Shown: positions 25,602 through 34,942, counted from the stretch's first letter. The stretch is 34,942 nucleotides of DNA from Candidatus Gallionella acididurans (GCA_001577345.1 LSLI01000021.1:1-34942); one strand, 5' to 3'. Notes: generated by a model from the letters alone, not told the origin. Numbers and translations: made by a program.

Positions 25602-26531
25602 ATGCGCTTAACCTTAAGACAACTCCAGATCTTTGTAGCCATTGCGCAGTGCGGCAGCACCACAGCCGCAGGCGAGAGAATTGCCCTTTCGCAATCGGCA
25701 ATCAGCGCTGCCATAGCGGAATTGGAGCGGGCAGTAAAACTGCGGCTGTTTGATCGCGTCGGAAAGCGACTACAGCTGAACGACCACGGGCGAGCCATGT
25801 TGCCGCAGGCTATGGCGCTGCTAAACGGCGTGGATAACCTGGAAAAGAGCTATCTGAACATAGCACCCAGCTTGATCATTCTGGGCGCCAGTCCGACGAT
25901 AGGCAACTATCTCCTGCCCCGGCTTCTGGCCGATTACTGGCGCTTGCAGGGCGTCGTGCTGGGGGACGCATCTCCGCCGTTGCAGGTTATCGTGGCCAAT
26001 ACCGCAGATGTTGCAGCCAAGGTGGCGGGATTTGAAGTGGATATCGGGTTGATCGAAGGCCCGTGCCACAGGCCGGATATTGAAGTGACCCCATGGCTGC
26101 GAGACGAGCTTCTATTAGTTGCATCTCCCGGACATCCTGTTGTTCTCGAGGCTAATGGGAACCAGATATCTTCAGAACGGCTTGCAAAAACCAACTGGCT
26201 GTTGCGGGAACGAGGTTCTGGAACCAGAGAAGCATTGGAACATGCCTTGCTGCCACACATACCCCAATTAAAAAGCTGTATTGAATTCAACAATCATGAA
26301 GCCATCAAGCAAGCCGCAGTCCAAGGACTTGGAATTGCCTGCCTGTCGCCCCTTGTGGTAGCCGATATGCTTAAAACCGGACAACTGGTTAAACTCAATA
26401 CTGAGTTTGGCGGCATCCCCAGGCGTTTTAGCTTGCTGGTACATCATCAAAAACAGGTAACTCCGGGGATGCAAAATTTCATCAACTATGCGTCCAGAGC
26501 GGTTACAACTTCCGATTTCCATGGCCTGTAA
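25602..26531 (+). CDS. LysR-family transcriptional regulator
   Basis: This 309-residue regulator has an N-terminal winged helix-turn-helix (about 1-60; LRQLQIFVAIAQCGSTTAAGERIALSQSAIS region) and a C-terminal effector-binding domain (about 90-295) with the GPCHRPDIEVTPWLRDELLLV and GLGIACLSPLVV segments. It is divergent from the Tat-exported/solute-binding/cytochrome genes, with 230 bases between, the standard position of a LysR regulator next to its target. No Shine-Dalgarno sequence is evident. The effector is unknown; an oxidised or reduced sulfur compound is a guess from context. Confidence 0.93.
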   Translation: MRLTLRQLQIFVAIAQCGSTTAAGERIALSQSAISAAIAELERAVKLRLFDRVGKRLQLNDHGRAMLPQAMALLNGVDNLEKSYLNIAPSLIILGASPTIGNYLLPRLLADYWRLQGVVLGDASPPLQVIVANTADVAAKVAGFEVDIGLIEGPCHRPDIEVTPWLRDELLLVASPGHPVVLEANGNQISSERLAKTNWLLRERGSGTREALEHALLPHIPQLKSCIEFNNHEAIKQAAVQGLGIACLSPLVVADMLKTGQLVKLNTEFGGIPRRFSLLVHHQKQVTPGMQNFINYASRAVTTSDFHGL

Positions 26532-26607
26532 AAAAGGCTACATTGGGCCTGATCGTTTAAATAATGTCTGCCGGTCATCAGAGCTGAGTCTATCCATGCC
26601 ATGGGGA

Positions 26608-26637
26608 TTGAACCTCATTTTTACTGCCCCGTACAAT
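26608..26637 (+). promoter_or_regulatory. Candidate sigma-70 promoter of the Cus operon
   Basis: TTGAAC (26608-26613) and TACAAT (26632-26637) are separated by 18 bases. Transcription would begin near 26644, only a few bases before the first possible start codon, which favours the internal ATG codons of the next gene. Confidence 0.45.
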
Positions 26638-26656
26638 TAATGATATAGTGCGATTT

Positions 26657-27067
26657 ATGATTAACTTCATGATTTTCTGTCGGCCTGGCACGTCATCCAG
26701 ACTATGGACGACGTGGTTCGTTTTGTTTGCGCTGTTGTTAGTCCAGATAAGAGTGGCTACAAGCGGCTGCCTGATATCGGGTTTCATGCCTCCCCCGAAT
26801 ATGCCGGAGCAGCTTATGCAAATGCAGACTGCCGCTGACCCCTGTGCAGTTCAAAAGTCGGCAGACATGCAGCCATGTATGGAGCACTGCGCGCAGAGCT
26901 CTGATATAACCAAGTTCACTTTTTACATGCCTTTCGTCTTGCCAGCGATGATGGCTGGCCTGTCATTGTTCACCGCAGCGGATGCCAACGGCCTTAAAGC
27001 ATCCGAATACCCTCCGGCCACTACCGGTCCGCCTCTCTATCTGCGCTTTCTCCGGCTGCTGAATTAG
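26657..27067 (+). CDS. Met/Cys-rich membrane-anchored protein at head of Cus operon
   Basis: I do not recognise a named family. The 136-residue protein has an N-terminal membrane helix (about 14-33), then a short periplasmic segment with many Met residues and Cys in DPC, QPC and EHC contexts, and a second hydrophobic stretch (YMPFVLPAMMAGLSLF). Soft-metal ligands in this position suggest Cu(I)/Ag(I) binding. Possible starts are GTG 26648, ATG 26657 and ATG 26669; none has a clear Shine-Dalgarno sequence and 26657 is a compromise. It is the first gene of the efflux operon. Confidence 0.65.
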   Translation: MINFMIFCRPGTSSRLWTTWFVLFALLLVQIRVATSGCLISGFMPPPNMPEQLMQMQTAADPCAVQKSADMQPCMEHCAQSSDITKFTFYMPFVLPAMMAGLSLFTAADANGLKASEYPPATTGPPLYLRFLRLLN

Positions 27068-27153
27068 CCTTTCTCCAGTACCAATCCGCTGGTTCGCATC
27101 TGCAGCGAGGCTGAGGTGCGCACTTGAATTCAAGTCCTGTTCCGGAGAGCATC

Positions 27154-27228
27154 ATGAGGCGCATTATTTCCATAGTCACCTCCATTGCCTTCATCCTTTT
27201 TTCCGGGCAGGAAAACTCAATCGGCTAA
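27154..27228 (+). CDS. 24-residue hydrophobic small ORF
   Basis: ATG at 27154 is preceded by GGAGAG about 4-5 nt upstream and opens a 24-codon frame (MRRIISIVTSIAFILFSGQENSIG) ending at TAA 27226-27228. It lies 23 bases before the cusF start. Two Arg followed by a hydrophobic run look like a signal peptide or a one-helix membrane peptide. It may be a leader peptide, a real small protein, or the stub of a lost gene. Confidence 0.35.
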   Translation: MRRIISIVTSIAFILFSGQENSIG

Positions 27229-27251
27229 TTTCAAATTTGAGGAATTTCACC

Positions 27252-27650
27252 ATGAAAACACACACATTCGTTTCCATAACCGCCGTTGCAGCACTCTCGG
27301 GCATCGTTTTGATGTTCAGTGCGCAGCATGCCGATGCAAGCCCGCGCAACCCAATCATGCTGGCCGATGCCGGCATGAATATGGGAGGCATGGATATGCA
27401 GGGCATAAATAAGCAGGCAGCGTCCGTCACCCATCACGGCACCGGCACCGTCAAGAAGATAGCTGCAGGAATGGTGACCCTGGCTCACGGCCCTATCGCA
27501 TCCCTCCAATGGCCCGCAATGACCATGAGTTTCAAATTGAAGGATGCGGCGCTTGCCAAGGGGATAAAGGCCGGCGATGTCGTCGACTTCGAGCTCGTTC
27601 AGTCGGGCAAAGATTATATGGTCACGCGCCTTCAGACATCCGGAAAATAG
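27252..27650 (+). CDS. cusF: Periplasmic copper/silver chaperone CusF
   Basis: The 132-residue protein has a signal peptide (about 1-29) and a Met-rich linker (GMNMGGMDMQG, 41-51), then an OB-fold CusF domain (about 60-128). The Cu(I)/Ag(I) ligands are visible: His79, Trp87, Met90 and Met92 in AHGPIASLQWPAMTM. It hands metal to the CusB/CusA pump in the periplasm. The ATG at 27252 has GAGG about 8 nt upstream; a TTG five codons earlier is less likely. Confidence 0.92.
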   Translation: MKTHTFVSITAVAALSGIVLMFSAQHADASPRNPIMLADAGMNMGGMDMQGINKQAASVTHHGTGTVKKIAAGMVTLAHGPIASLQWPAMTMSFKLKDAALAKGIKAGDVVDFELVQSGKDYMVTRLQTSGK

Positions 27651-27753
27651 GCGAGTGGCAGGGGCAGCGCTCACCGCTGTCCCTGCCGTCAAAACACACC
27701 CGCGGCGCGATGGGCGCGCGGGCAATGCCGATTCTTCGCGGTTTGGAGGTTAT

Positions 27754-29082
27754 ATGCATTCCCCTTTATCAAATTTGGCAAGGGCCGTGCTGGTTAGCGC
27801 TGGACAGCATGGCATCTCTTTTTCCATGATTTGTGTAGCGCTGATGCTGCCGTTATCGGCAGTTGCGCAAAACGAACTGTCGCTGGCTGATGCACAACGA
27901 CTGGCCGTGGAGCGCTCGCGGCAGCTGGCAGGGCAAGATGCTGCCGTGGCCGCGAATCGCGATCTGGCGGTCTCGGCCGCGCAAAATCCCGACCCCGTGT
28001 TAAGTGCCGGCATCGGCAATCTGCCGGTCACCGGTGCGGATCAGTTCAGCATCGGGAGCGATTTCATGACCCAGCGCAGCATTGGTGTGTCCCAGGAGTT
28101 TACGCGCGGCGACAAGAAACGGCTGCGCGGTGAACATTACCAGCGCGAGGCCGACAAGACCCTGGCAGAAAAAGCCCAGATGACCCTCGTCATCCAGCGC
28201 GATACCGCGCTGGCCTGGCTGGATCGTTACTACTCGGAAGCGAGCGCCGAATTGATAGGCGAGCAGATTCGACAGGCACAGGGGGAAATTGAAGCCGCGC
28301 AAACCGCATATCGATCGGGTCACGGCAGCCAGTCCGATGTGCTGGCTGCCAGAGCGGCACTGGTGGGATTGCAGGATAGAGCCAGTGAGATCGCGCGCAA
28401 GGCGCGCTCCGCAAAAATAGCGCTGGTACGTGAGATCGGCGAGCCGGGTAACTTCCCTCTTGCCCGGAAGCCCGCGATCGACCATATCCCGATAGACCCC
28501 GGCGCGCTTGATAAACATGTGGCGATGCATCCGGATATTCTCATATTGGCAAAACAGGAGGATCTGGCGACAACCGACGCGCGCCTCGCCGAGGTCAACA
28601 AGCTATCAGACTGGAGCGTCGAGTTGTCATACGGGTTGCGCGGATCGCAGTATTCCAACATGGCTTCGATCGGTGTTTCGGTCCCGCTGCAGTGGGATCA
28701 GGCGAATCGCCAGGATCGCGAAGTGGCGGCCAAACTTGCCCAGGCTGAACAAATCAGCGCGCAGCGCGAAGAAGCCATGCGTGCCGCGGTTGCCGAGGTG
28801 AATTCGATGATCTCGGATTGGGACAGCGCGCGCGAGCGGCTAGCCCGGCTGGAAAACGAACTGGTACCGCTCTCGGCCGAACGCACCCAGGCGGAATTGT
28901 CGGCATACCGCAGCGGCAAATCGTCGTTGAATGATGTGCTCGTCGCCCGCCGCAACGAAGTCGATGCCCGTTTGCAGGCTCTGCAAATGGAGGCGGAAGC
29001 CGCGCGCCTGTGGGCACTGCTCAACTTCCATTTTTTGCAGAATGATACCGGTCGCACTGCGCCGGAAAAGGATGTCCAATGA
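27754..29082 (+). CDS. cusC: Outer-membrane channel of the copper/silver efflux system
   Basis: The 442-residue TolC-family protein has a long signal peptide (about 1-38, AVAQ) and two OEP repeats (about 45-235 and 260-430), with AYRSGHGSQSDVLAARAAL and AYRSGKSSLNDVLVARRNE as matching helical segments. The lipobox seen in E. coli CusC is absent. The start at 27754 is set by GGAGG at 27745-27749. It ends in an ATGA overlap with cusB. Closely related to the CzcC/CusC group; the Cus name is from the neighbouring genes. Confidence 0.88.
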   Translation: MHSPLSNLARAVLVSAGQHGISFSMICVALMLPLSAVAQNELSLADAQRLAVERSRQLAGQDAAVAANRDLAVSAAQNPDPVLSAGIGNLPVTGADQFSIGSDFMTQRSIGVSQEFTRGDKKRLRGEHYQREADKTLAEKAQMTLVIQRDTALAWLDRYYSEASAELIGEQIRQAQGEIEAAQTAYRSGHGSQSDVLAARAALVGLQDRASEIARKARSAKIALVREIGEPGNFPLARKPAIDHIPIDPGALDKHVAMHPDILILAKQEDLATTDARLAEVNKLSDWSVELSYGLRGSQYSNMASIGVSVPLQWDQANRQDREVAAKLAQAEQISAQREEAMRAAVAEVNSMISDWDSARERLARLENELVPLSAERTQAELSAYRSGKSSLNDVLVARRNEVDARLQALQMEAEAARLWALLNFHFLQNDTGRTAPEKDVQ

Positions 29083-30614
29083 AAACCAAACAATTCGCTT
29101 TTCCTTTTGTCGCGTTGATCATAATCGGTGCGGTGGCTTACGCCAGCTACCGCGTTGGCCTCCACCAGGGCACGGTACCTGCCCCGGCTGCAGTGCCTCC
29201 CGCAGCCGACACAAAATCCGCCCATGCGGCCGATCCGGCAACGGGTAAGACCGTGTTGTACTGGCATGATCCCATGGTGCCCGGCCAGCGCTTCGACAAG
29301 CCCGGCAAGTCGCCTTTCATGGACATGCCGCTGGTGCCGGTCTATGCCGATGAGGGTAGCGATGGCGGGAAGGTTGTTATCGACCCGCGTGTTCAGCAGA
29401 ATCTCGGCATTCGCACTGTCGCAGTCACCAGGGGAAACCTCACATCCCGTATCGAAGTGATTGGCAATGTGGCCTACAACGAACGGGAATTGGCGGTGGT
29501 GCAGGCCCGCGCCAATGGTTATATCGAAAAACTCTACGTACGGGCCACATTGGATAGAGTGCACAAGGGCCAGCCGCTTGCCAGCTTGTATGTGCCGGAT
29601 TGGGTCGCAGCGCAGGAAGATTTTCTGACAGCGCAGCGTTTGGCCATGCAGGAAGGCAGTGCGGCGGGCCGGGATCTGGTCGATGCCGCGCGCCAGCGCA
29701 TGCGCCTGGTCGGCATGTCTGAAGAGCAGAGGCGACTGGTGGAAACCAGCGGAAAAATTCAAGAGCGGCTGGTTATTGCAGCACCCGTCAGCGGTGTGGT
29801 CGCCGAACTGGATGCGCGCGAAGGCATGACAGTCGTGAACGGCGCGCCGCTGTTCCGCATCAACGGGCTGGATACGGTCTGGATCAACGCAGAAGTGCCC
29901 GAAGACATGGCTGCACAGGTGCATCCCGGCAACAGCGTCGAAATAAGCACGGCATCACTTTCCGGCAAGGTGTTCAAAGGCAAGGTCAGCACCGTATTGC
30001 CGGACGTCAATCCCGTGACGCGCACCCTGAAAGCGCGGATCGAACTGGCCAATCCCGGGCAGCGGCTGGTCCCGGGCATGTATGCCACTGTGAATTTCTC
30101 TCCCGAAGTGCGCCGTGACGTGTTGCTGGTGCCTAGTGCAGCGGTGATACAGACCGGCAAGCGCAGTGTGGTGATCGTAATGCAGGCCGACGGCAAATTT
30201 GTCCCGGTGGATATTGAGGCGGGTGGCGAAAGTCATGGCCAGACGGAAATCCTGAAGGGATTGGCAGAGGGCCAGAAAGTCGTCGCTTCCGGGCAGTTCC
30301 TGATCGATTCGGAAGCCAGCCTGAGAGCTACCTCGTTGCGCATGGGCAATGATCCCAAGCCCGCCGGCAACGCTACGCCAACGCATCACGGCAGAGGCAA
30401 GGTCGAGACTATCGGCAAGGATACCATCACCATCTCGCATGGCCCTATCACCAGCCTGCAATGGGGTGCGATGACCATGGGCTTCAAGCTGCCCGCGGGC
30501 GGAATTCCTCCAGGCATCAAAGCCGGCGATCGCGTGGACTTCGAGATTCGACCTGATTCTGATGGGGGATATGAAATCGTGTCGATCAAGCCGGCGGCGG
30601 GAGATCAGCCATGA
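29079..30614 (+). CDS. cusB: CusB-type adaptor with metal-binding N-domain and fused CusF C-domain
   Basis: The 511-residue periplasmic adaptor has a membrane anchor (about 7-26) and a heavy-metal-binding domain (about 60-90; YWHDPM ... [14 protein letters not shown]). It then has the usual lipoyl, hairpin and barrel domains (about 130-410), and a complete CusF-like OB domain at about 436-505 with His454, Trp462, Met465 and Met467. The C-terminal domain is clearly related to the stand-alone CusF in the same operon (both share HGPI-SLQW-AMTM). It overlaps both neighbours by 4 bases. Confidence 0.92.
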   Translation: MKTKQFAFPFVALIIIGAVAYASYRVGLHQGTVPAPAAVPPAADTKSAHAADPATGKTVLYWHDPMVPGQRFDKPGKSPFMDMPLVPVYADEGSDGGKVVIDPRVQQNLGIRTVAVTRGNLTSRIEVIGNVAYNERELAVVQARANGYIEKLYVRATLDRVHKGQPLASLYVPDWVAAQEDFLTAQRLAMQEGSAAGRDLVDAARQRMRLVGMSEEQRRLVETSGKIQERLVIAAPVSGVVAELDAREGMTVVNGAPLFRINGLDTVWINAEVPEDMAAQVHPGNSVEISTASLSGKVFKGKVSTVLPDVNPVTRTLKARIELANPGQRLVPGMYATVNFSPEVRRDVLLVPSAAVIQTGKRSVVIVMQADGKFVPVDIEAGGESHGQTEILKGLAEGQKVVASGQFLIDSEASLRATSLRMGNDPKPAGNATPTHHGRGKVETIGKDTITISHGPITSLQWGAMTMGFKLPAGGIPPGIKAGDRVDFEIRPDSDGGYEIVSIKPAAGDQP

Positions 30615-33600
30615 TCGCCAGATTGATACGCTGGTCCATCGGCAATCGTTTTCTGGTGCTGCTGGCGACGCTGATGCTGGCCGCATGGGGTATATGGTCG
30701 CTAAGCAGAATACCGCTCGACGCCCTGCCCGATCTGTCCGATGTGCAGGTCATCATCCGCACCAGCTGGCCCGGGCAGGCGCCGCAGATCGTCGAGAACC
30801 AGGTGACCTACCCGTTGACGACTACCATGTTGTCGGTGCCGGGAGCCAAAACGGTGCGCGGTTATTCCTTTTTCGGCGATTCCTTTGTCTATGTGCTGTT
30901 CGCGGACGGCACCGATCCGTATTGGGCGCGTTCACGCGTGCTCGAATACCTCAACCAGGTGCAATCCCGCCTTCCTCCGCAGGCTAGATCCTCACTGGGC
31001 CCGGATGCGACCGGCGTGGGCTGGATATACGAATATGCGCTGGTCGACCACAGCGGCAAGCTCGACTTGTCGCAACTGCGCGCCCTGCAGGACTGGTTCT
31101 TGAAATACGAACTGAAGACCGTGCCCAATGTGTCTGAGGTGGCCAGCATCGGCGGCATGGTGCGCCAGTACCAGGTTGTGCTCGATCCGGACAAGTTGCG
31201 CGCCTACAATATTCCACAAAGCAGAGTGATTGAAGCCATAGGAAAGTCCAACCAGGAGGCGGGAGGTTCGGTGCTGGAGATGGGCGAGGCCGAGTATATG
31301 GTGCGCGCCTCGGGCTATCTGAAATCGCTGGGTGATTTCCGCAACATCCCGCTGGCGACCACGGCGGCGGGCGTATCGGTGCGGCTGGGCGATGTGGCGC
31401 GCATCCAGATCGGGCCGGAGATGCGTCGCGGCGTCGCGGAATTGAACGGCGATGGCGAAGTGGCGGGCGGCGTGATCGTGATGCGCTCCGGAAAAAACGC
31501 GCTGGAGACGATAGAGGCGGTCAAGGCCAAGCTGGAAACACTCAAGGCGAGTTTGCCACCCGGGGTCGAGATTGTGACCACCTATGACCGTTCCGCGCTG
31601 ATCGATCGCGCGGTCGAAAATCTGACGCACAAATTGATCGAGGAATTCCTCGTCGTCGCTATCGTGTGCGGCATCTTTTTGTTTCATCTGCGTTCCGCGC
31701 TGGTTGCCATTGTGTCGCTGCCGCTGGGCATACTTGCAGCCTTCATCGTCATGTACTATCAGGGGGTGAACGCGAACATCATGTCGCTGGGCGGGATAGC
31801 GATCGCGATTGGTGCGATGGTCGATGCGGCAGTGGTAATGATCGAAAATGCGCACAAGCATATCGAGGGGTGGAAGCACCAGCACCCCGGCCAGATACTG
31901 GCAGGCAGCACACAATGGGAAGTGATTGCGGATGCCGCTGTCGAGGTCGGCCCGGCACTGTTCTTTTCGCTGTTGATCATCACGCTGTCCTTCATTCCGG
32001 TATTTACGCTAGAAGCCCAGGAAGGAAGGCTGTTCTCGCCACTGGCCTTCACCAAGACCTACGCGATGGCCGCCGCCGCAGGCCTTGCAATCACGCTGAT
32101 CCCGGTGCTGATGGGTTATTTGATCCGGGGAAAAATTCCCGACGAGCAGAAAAACCCGATCAACCGTTTTCTGATCCGCATCTACCGCCCCTTGCTGAAC
32201 AGCGTCTTGCGCCGGCCCAAAACGATCATACTGATGGCGGCCCTGATTGCAGTTGCGACACTGTGGCCCATCAGCCGTCTAGGCGGCGAGTTCATGCCGC
32301 CGCTGGACGAGGGAGATCTGCTTTACATGCCGACCGCGCTGCCGGGCATCAGCGCGGGCAAAGTTGCGGAGCTGTTGCAGCAAACCGACCGCCTGATCAA
32401 AACCGTGCCCGAAGTGGAAAGCGTGTTCGGCAAGGCAGGCCGCGCCGAGACTGCGACCGACCCGGCGCCGATGGAAATGTTCGAGACCACGATACGCTTA
32501 AAGCCGCGCGCGCAATGGCGACCCGGCATGACGCCGGACAAGCTGGTCGCAGAGCTGGACCGTACCGTGAAGGTGCCGGGCCTGACGAATATATGGGTGC
32601 CGCCGATACGCAACCGCATCGACATGCTGGCCACCGGCATCAAGAGCCCGGTGGGCATCAAGGTGGCAGGCATGGATCTCGCTGGAATTGACCGCCTGAC
32701 CGGCGAGATCGAGCGCGTGGCCCAAGCTGTTCCCGGTGTTTCCTCCGCCTTTGCAGAACGCCTGACCGGCGGGCGGTATATTGATGTGGACATCGATCGC
32801 GATGCCGCCGCGCGTTACGGGATGAATGTTGCCGATGTGCAAAGTATCGTGTCATCCGCGGTCGGCGGTGAGAACATCGGCGAGACCGTCGAAGGTTTGC
32901 AGCGCTTTCCGATCAACGTGCGCTATCCTAGGGAAATCCGCGACTCCCTGGAAAATCTGCGCAATCTGCCGGTGCTCACCGAGCGTGGTGCACAGATCAG
33001 CTTGGGGGATGTGGCTGCAATCCATATTGCCGACGGTCCGCAGATGTTGAAAACCGAGAATGCGCGCCTCACCGGCTGGGTATATGTGGATATACGCGGG
33101 CGCGACCTAAGTTCCGTGGTGCACGACATGCAGGCGGCGGTGGCCAAACAGGTGAAATTGCCGCCCGGCTACTCAGTCGCCTGGTCGGGACAGTTTGAAT
33201 ATATGGAGCGCGCCAAGGCCAAGCTCAAGATCGTTGTCCCGGCAACGCTAATGATCATTTTTGTGCTGCTGTATCTCACCTTCGGAAGCTTCGGCGAAGC
33301 ACTGCTTATCCTGGCTACACTGCCATTCGCGCTGGCAGGCGGCGTCTGGTTCATGTGGGTACTCGGCTATAACCTGTCGGTGGCGAGCGGCGTGGGGTTC
33401 ATTGCCCTGGCGGGCGTGGCGGCGGAGTTCGGCGTGATCATGCTGCTCTATCTGAAGAATTCGTGGAACGATCGGCTCCGTGCAGGCAAAACCGGGTTGC
33501 CGAATCTGCTGGATGCGATAAGCGAGGGTGCGGTGATGCGCGTGCGTCCCAAGGCAATGACCGTAGCCGTGATCATTGCCGGGCTGATGCCTATCATGTT

Positions 33601-33730
33601 GGGCAGCGGAACGGGATCGGAGATCATGCAACGCATCGCAGCCCCGATGGTGGGCGGCATGATCACGGCACCGTTGTTGTCGATGCTGGTCATTCCTGCC
33701 GCCTATTTGCTGATGCGCCGCCCGCGCTAG
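30611..33730 (+). CDS. cusA: Copper/silver RND efflux pump CusA
   Basis: The 1039-residue heavy-metal RND permease has the TM4 motif [13 protein letters not shown] (about 401-413) of the metal branch. The three Met residues that bind Cu(I)/Ag(I) in E. coli CusA fall at the same numbers here: Met573 (LLYMP), Met623 (MEMFE) and Met672 ([11 protein letters not shown]). The monovalent-metal assignment is therefore stronger than for CzcA-like pumps. It extrudes metal delivered by CusF/CusB through CusC using proton influx. The gene is full length. Confidence 0.96.
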   Translation: MIARLIRWSIGNRFLVLLATLMLAAWGIWSLSRIPLDALPDLSDVQVIIRTSWPGQAPQIVENQVTYPLTTTMLSVPGAKTVRGYSFFGDSFVYVLFADGTDPYWARSRVLEYLNQVQSRLPPQARSSLGPDATGVGWIYEYALVDHSGKLDLSQLRALQDWFLKYELKTVPNVSEVASIGGMVRQYQVVLDPDKLRAYNIPQSRVIEAIGKSNQEAGGSVLEMGEAEYMVRASGYLKSLGDFRNIPLATTAAGVSVRLGDVARIQIGPEMRRGVAELNGDGEVAGGVIVMRSGKNALETIEAVKAKLETLKASLPPGVEIVTTYDRSALIDRAVENLTHKLIEEFLVVAIVCGIFLFHLRSALVAIVSLPLGILAAFIVMYYQGVNANIMSLGGIAIAIGAMVDAAVVMIENAHKHIEGWKHQHPGQILAGSTQWEVIADAAVEVGPALFFSLLIITLSFIPVFTLEAQEGRLFSPLAFTKTYAMAAAAGLAITLIPVLMGYLIRGKIPDEQKNPINRFLIRIYRPLLNSVLRRPKTIILMAALIAVATLWPISRLGGEFMPPLDEGDLLYMPTALPGISAGKVAELLQQTDRLIKTVPEVESVFGKAGRAETATDPAPMEMFETTIRLKPRAQWRPGMTPDKLVAELDRTVKVPGLTNIWVPPIRNRIDMLATGIKSPVGIKVAGMDLAGIDRLTGEIERVAQAVPGVSSAFAERLTGGRYIDVDIDRDAAARYGMNVADVQSIVSSAVGGENIGETVEGLQRFPINVRYPREIRDSLENLRNLPVLTERGAQISLGDVAAIHIADGPQMLKTENARLTGWVYVDIRGRDLSSVVHDMQAAVAKQVKLPPGYSVAWSGQFEYMERAKAKLKIVVPATLMIIFVLLYLTFGSFGEALLILATLPFALAGGVWFMWVLGYNLSVASGVGFIALAGVAAEFGVIMLLYLKNSWNDRLRAGKTGLPNLLDAISEGAVMRVRPKAMTVAVIIAGLMPIMLGSGTGSEIMQRIAAPMVGGMITAPLLSMLVIPAAYLLMRRPR

Positions 33731-34036
33731 GCAACGGGGAAAGCGTGCAGCGAACAGCCGTCAGGTTGTCTTGGCAACAGCTGCTCCAACTCACATGATC
33801 AAGATAATGGATGCTTGGGTGGACACACTTTTTCCGGCCAGGATATTCTGGGTGATGAAATCGAAGAATCCTTTGGCAGCCTGCAAAACGATTGGGCGCT
33901 GAATGCAATTTGCTGCCTGGATGTAGATGGTCATGAGCAAGCAAGGCAAGACGTGTTCGATTGCATCGAGATTCAACAACGGAAGGTCAGGTTTGCCATG
34001 TTATATGAATAAAACAGACAACAAAAAGCCCGCTGG
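33731..34036 (+). pseudogene. Degraded stretch, possible bestrophin-like C-terminal remnant
   Basis: No intact gene is present. A frame open from the cusA stop codon to about 34012 contains EIEESFGSLQNDWALNAICCLDVDG (about 33851-33925), which resembles the conserved C-terminal end of bestrophin-family channels (EIEDPFG-x-NDLPL-AIC). There is no start region and no upstream channel domain, so it would be a decayed fragment cut off by rearrangement and the IS element. The match is from memory of the motif and is weak. Confidence 0.3.
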
Positions 34037-34942
34037 AGGGTGTAAATAGTTTTGTGTAAACGGTCATTTGGCAGGAGACTGCCAGCATAAAGGAGCAACA
34101 ATGACCGAAGCGAAACGTAGCAAACGAGTTAAACCCGATCCAGAACTAGTCAAACTGGCCGACGCCCTGCTGGCCAACTACCGAAAACCCGAAGACCTGA
34201 TTGGCGAGAATGGCCTGCTCAAGCAACTGACCAAGATGCTGGTTGAGCGGGCGCTCGAAACCGAGATGACCGAACACCTTGGCCACGATAAGAGCGGAGC
34301 CGTTACCAACCGCACCGGCAATACCCGCAACGGCCACAGCGCCTAGACCTTGCAGGGCGATTTTGGTGAGTTGCCGCTGGATATTCCCCGCGACCGCCAG
34401 GGAGCATTCGAGCCGCAACTGGTTGCCGCATCAGACCCGTTGGTCTGGCTTCGACGACAAGATCATCTCGCTGTACGCCTGCGGCCTGAGCGTGCGGGAG
34501 ATCCAGGGCCACCGGGAAGAGATGTATGGCACCGAGGTGTCCCCAAGCCTCATCTCGGCGGTCACCGACGCCGTGAGCGAGGAGGTGAAGGTCTGGCAGG
34601 CTCGCCCGCTCGATCCGCTGTACCCGATTCTTCATCTGGACTGCATCCACGTCAAAGTACGTGATGCCGGTGCGGTCCGAACCAAAGCGGTGTATTTGGC
34701 GATCGGTGTGAACATGGATGCGCACAAGGAAGTATTGGGGCTGTGGATCGCCCAAACCGAGGGCGCCAAGTTCTGGCTGCAGGTGGTCACTGAGCTGAAG
34801 ACACGGGGCGTGCAAGACATCTTTATCGCCTGTGTCGACGGACTCAAAGGCTTCCCGGAAGCCATCGAGGCCGTCTATCCGAAAGCGGCTGTGCAACTGT
34901 GCATCGTGCACATGGTCCGCAACAGTCTGAACTTTGTGCCTT
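34037..34942 (+). mobile_element. IS256-family insertion sequence, left part
   Basis: The element begins with GGGTGTAAATAG... and a GTGTAAAC repeat at about 34038-34063, the form of terminal repeat seen at the ends of IS256-type elements. The transposase frame follows. The right end is outside the window, so the terminal repeat pair and target duplication cannot be confirmed. Confidence 0.75.
34101..34942 (+). pseudogene. IS256-family (Mutator-type) transposase, inactivated and truncated by window
   Basis: The start is ATG 34101 with AAAGGAG about 6 nt upstream. The reading frame gives the N-terminal IS256 domain to codon 81, then TAG at 34344-34346 where relatives have Lys (AAG). The same frame continues as [19 protein letters not shown], then shifts at about 34428 (probably two bases lost from a GCC-AAG-CAT stretch). 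The catalytic region resumes in the next frame: [19 protein letters not shown], then the first Asp (LDCIHVK), the second Asp ([13 protein letters not shown]), and [13 protein letters not shown] at the edge. The catalytic Glu is beyond the window. Confidence 0.9.

Noticed and set aside
28698-29924. 408-codon open frame antisense to cusC/cusB
   Set aside because: It spans the junction of two well-supported genes on the plus strand and has no domain of its own.
30992-31915. 307-codon open frame antisense to cusA
   Set aside because: cusA is confirmed by conserved Met residues at the expected numbers; this frame is a His/Arg-rich shadow.
33791-33979. 62-codon minus-strand frame beyond cusA
   Set aside because: It has no ribosome site or recognisable family, and the plus-strand frame over the same bases has the only motif-like signal.

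Overview
The window looks like the chromosome of a Gram-negative betaproteobacterium. Moderate-to-high GC, guaB-guaA next to glnB and greB, many c-type cytochrome and RND-efflux genes, and the style of the sulfur and metal genes fit a Nitrosomonadales/Gallionellaceae-like lithotroph. The family-level placement is inference from gene content, not a match I can prove.

Layout. (1) 1-2030: the end of an integrated genomic island. It holds the tail of an unknown gene, an AlpA-type regulator, a P4-type tyrosine integrase, and a non-coding strip of repeated GTACCATT motifs that abuts the 3' end of guaA, a known island insertion site. (2) 2012-9475, all on the minus strand: housekeeping and small-function genes guaA, guaB, a GlnB-type P-II protein, a small conserved-looking hypothetical, greB, an exported PAP2-like protein with an altered active-site motif, an exported GlcG/HbpS-like protein and a quinone oxidoreductase. 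(3) 9674-17489, minus strand: a compact efflux-plus-sensor locus in the order outer-membrane lipoprotein, membrane-fusion protein, RND pump, PepSY protein, QseB/PmrA-like regulator, QseC-like kinase. A PmrA-like box (CTTAA repeated 11 bp apart) lies in its promoter region. (4) 17786-21163, plus strand: a soluble multi-PAS/GAF GGDEF-EAL protein. (5) 21270-26531: the most unusual part. A five-haem exported cytochrome appears to fuse a three-haem alcohol-dehydrogenase-type cytochrome to a TsdA-like thiosulfate dehydrogenase. Upstream of it are an orphan periplasmic solute-binding protein and a Tat-exported DsrE-like protein, with a divergent LysR regulator. I propose this as a periplasmic sulfur-compound (or other oxyanion) oxidation module. 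(6) 26657-33730, plus strand: a copper/silver efflux operon: a Met/Cys-rich membrane protein, a tiny ORF, CusF, CusC, CusB (with a second CusF domain fused at its C-terminus) and CusA. (7) 33731-34942: a decayed stretch and the left part of an IS256-family element whose transposase carries an in-frame stop and a frameshift.

How they work together. Two tripartite efflux machines point to metal or toxicant stress. The QseBC-like pair and PepSY protein probably control the first. No cognate regulator was seen for the Cus operon. The cytochrome/DsrE/solute-binding/LysR cluster probably feeds electrons from a periplasmic donor into the c-type cytochrome pool. No tRNA, rRNA or CRISPR array was recognised.
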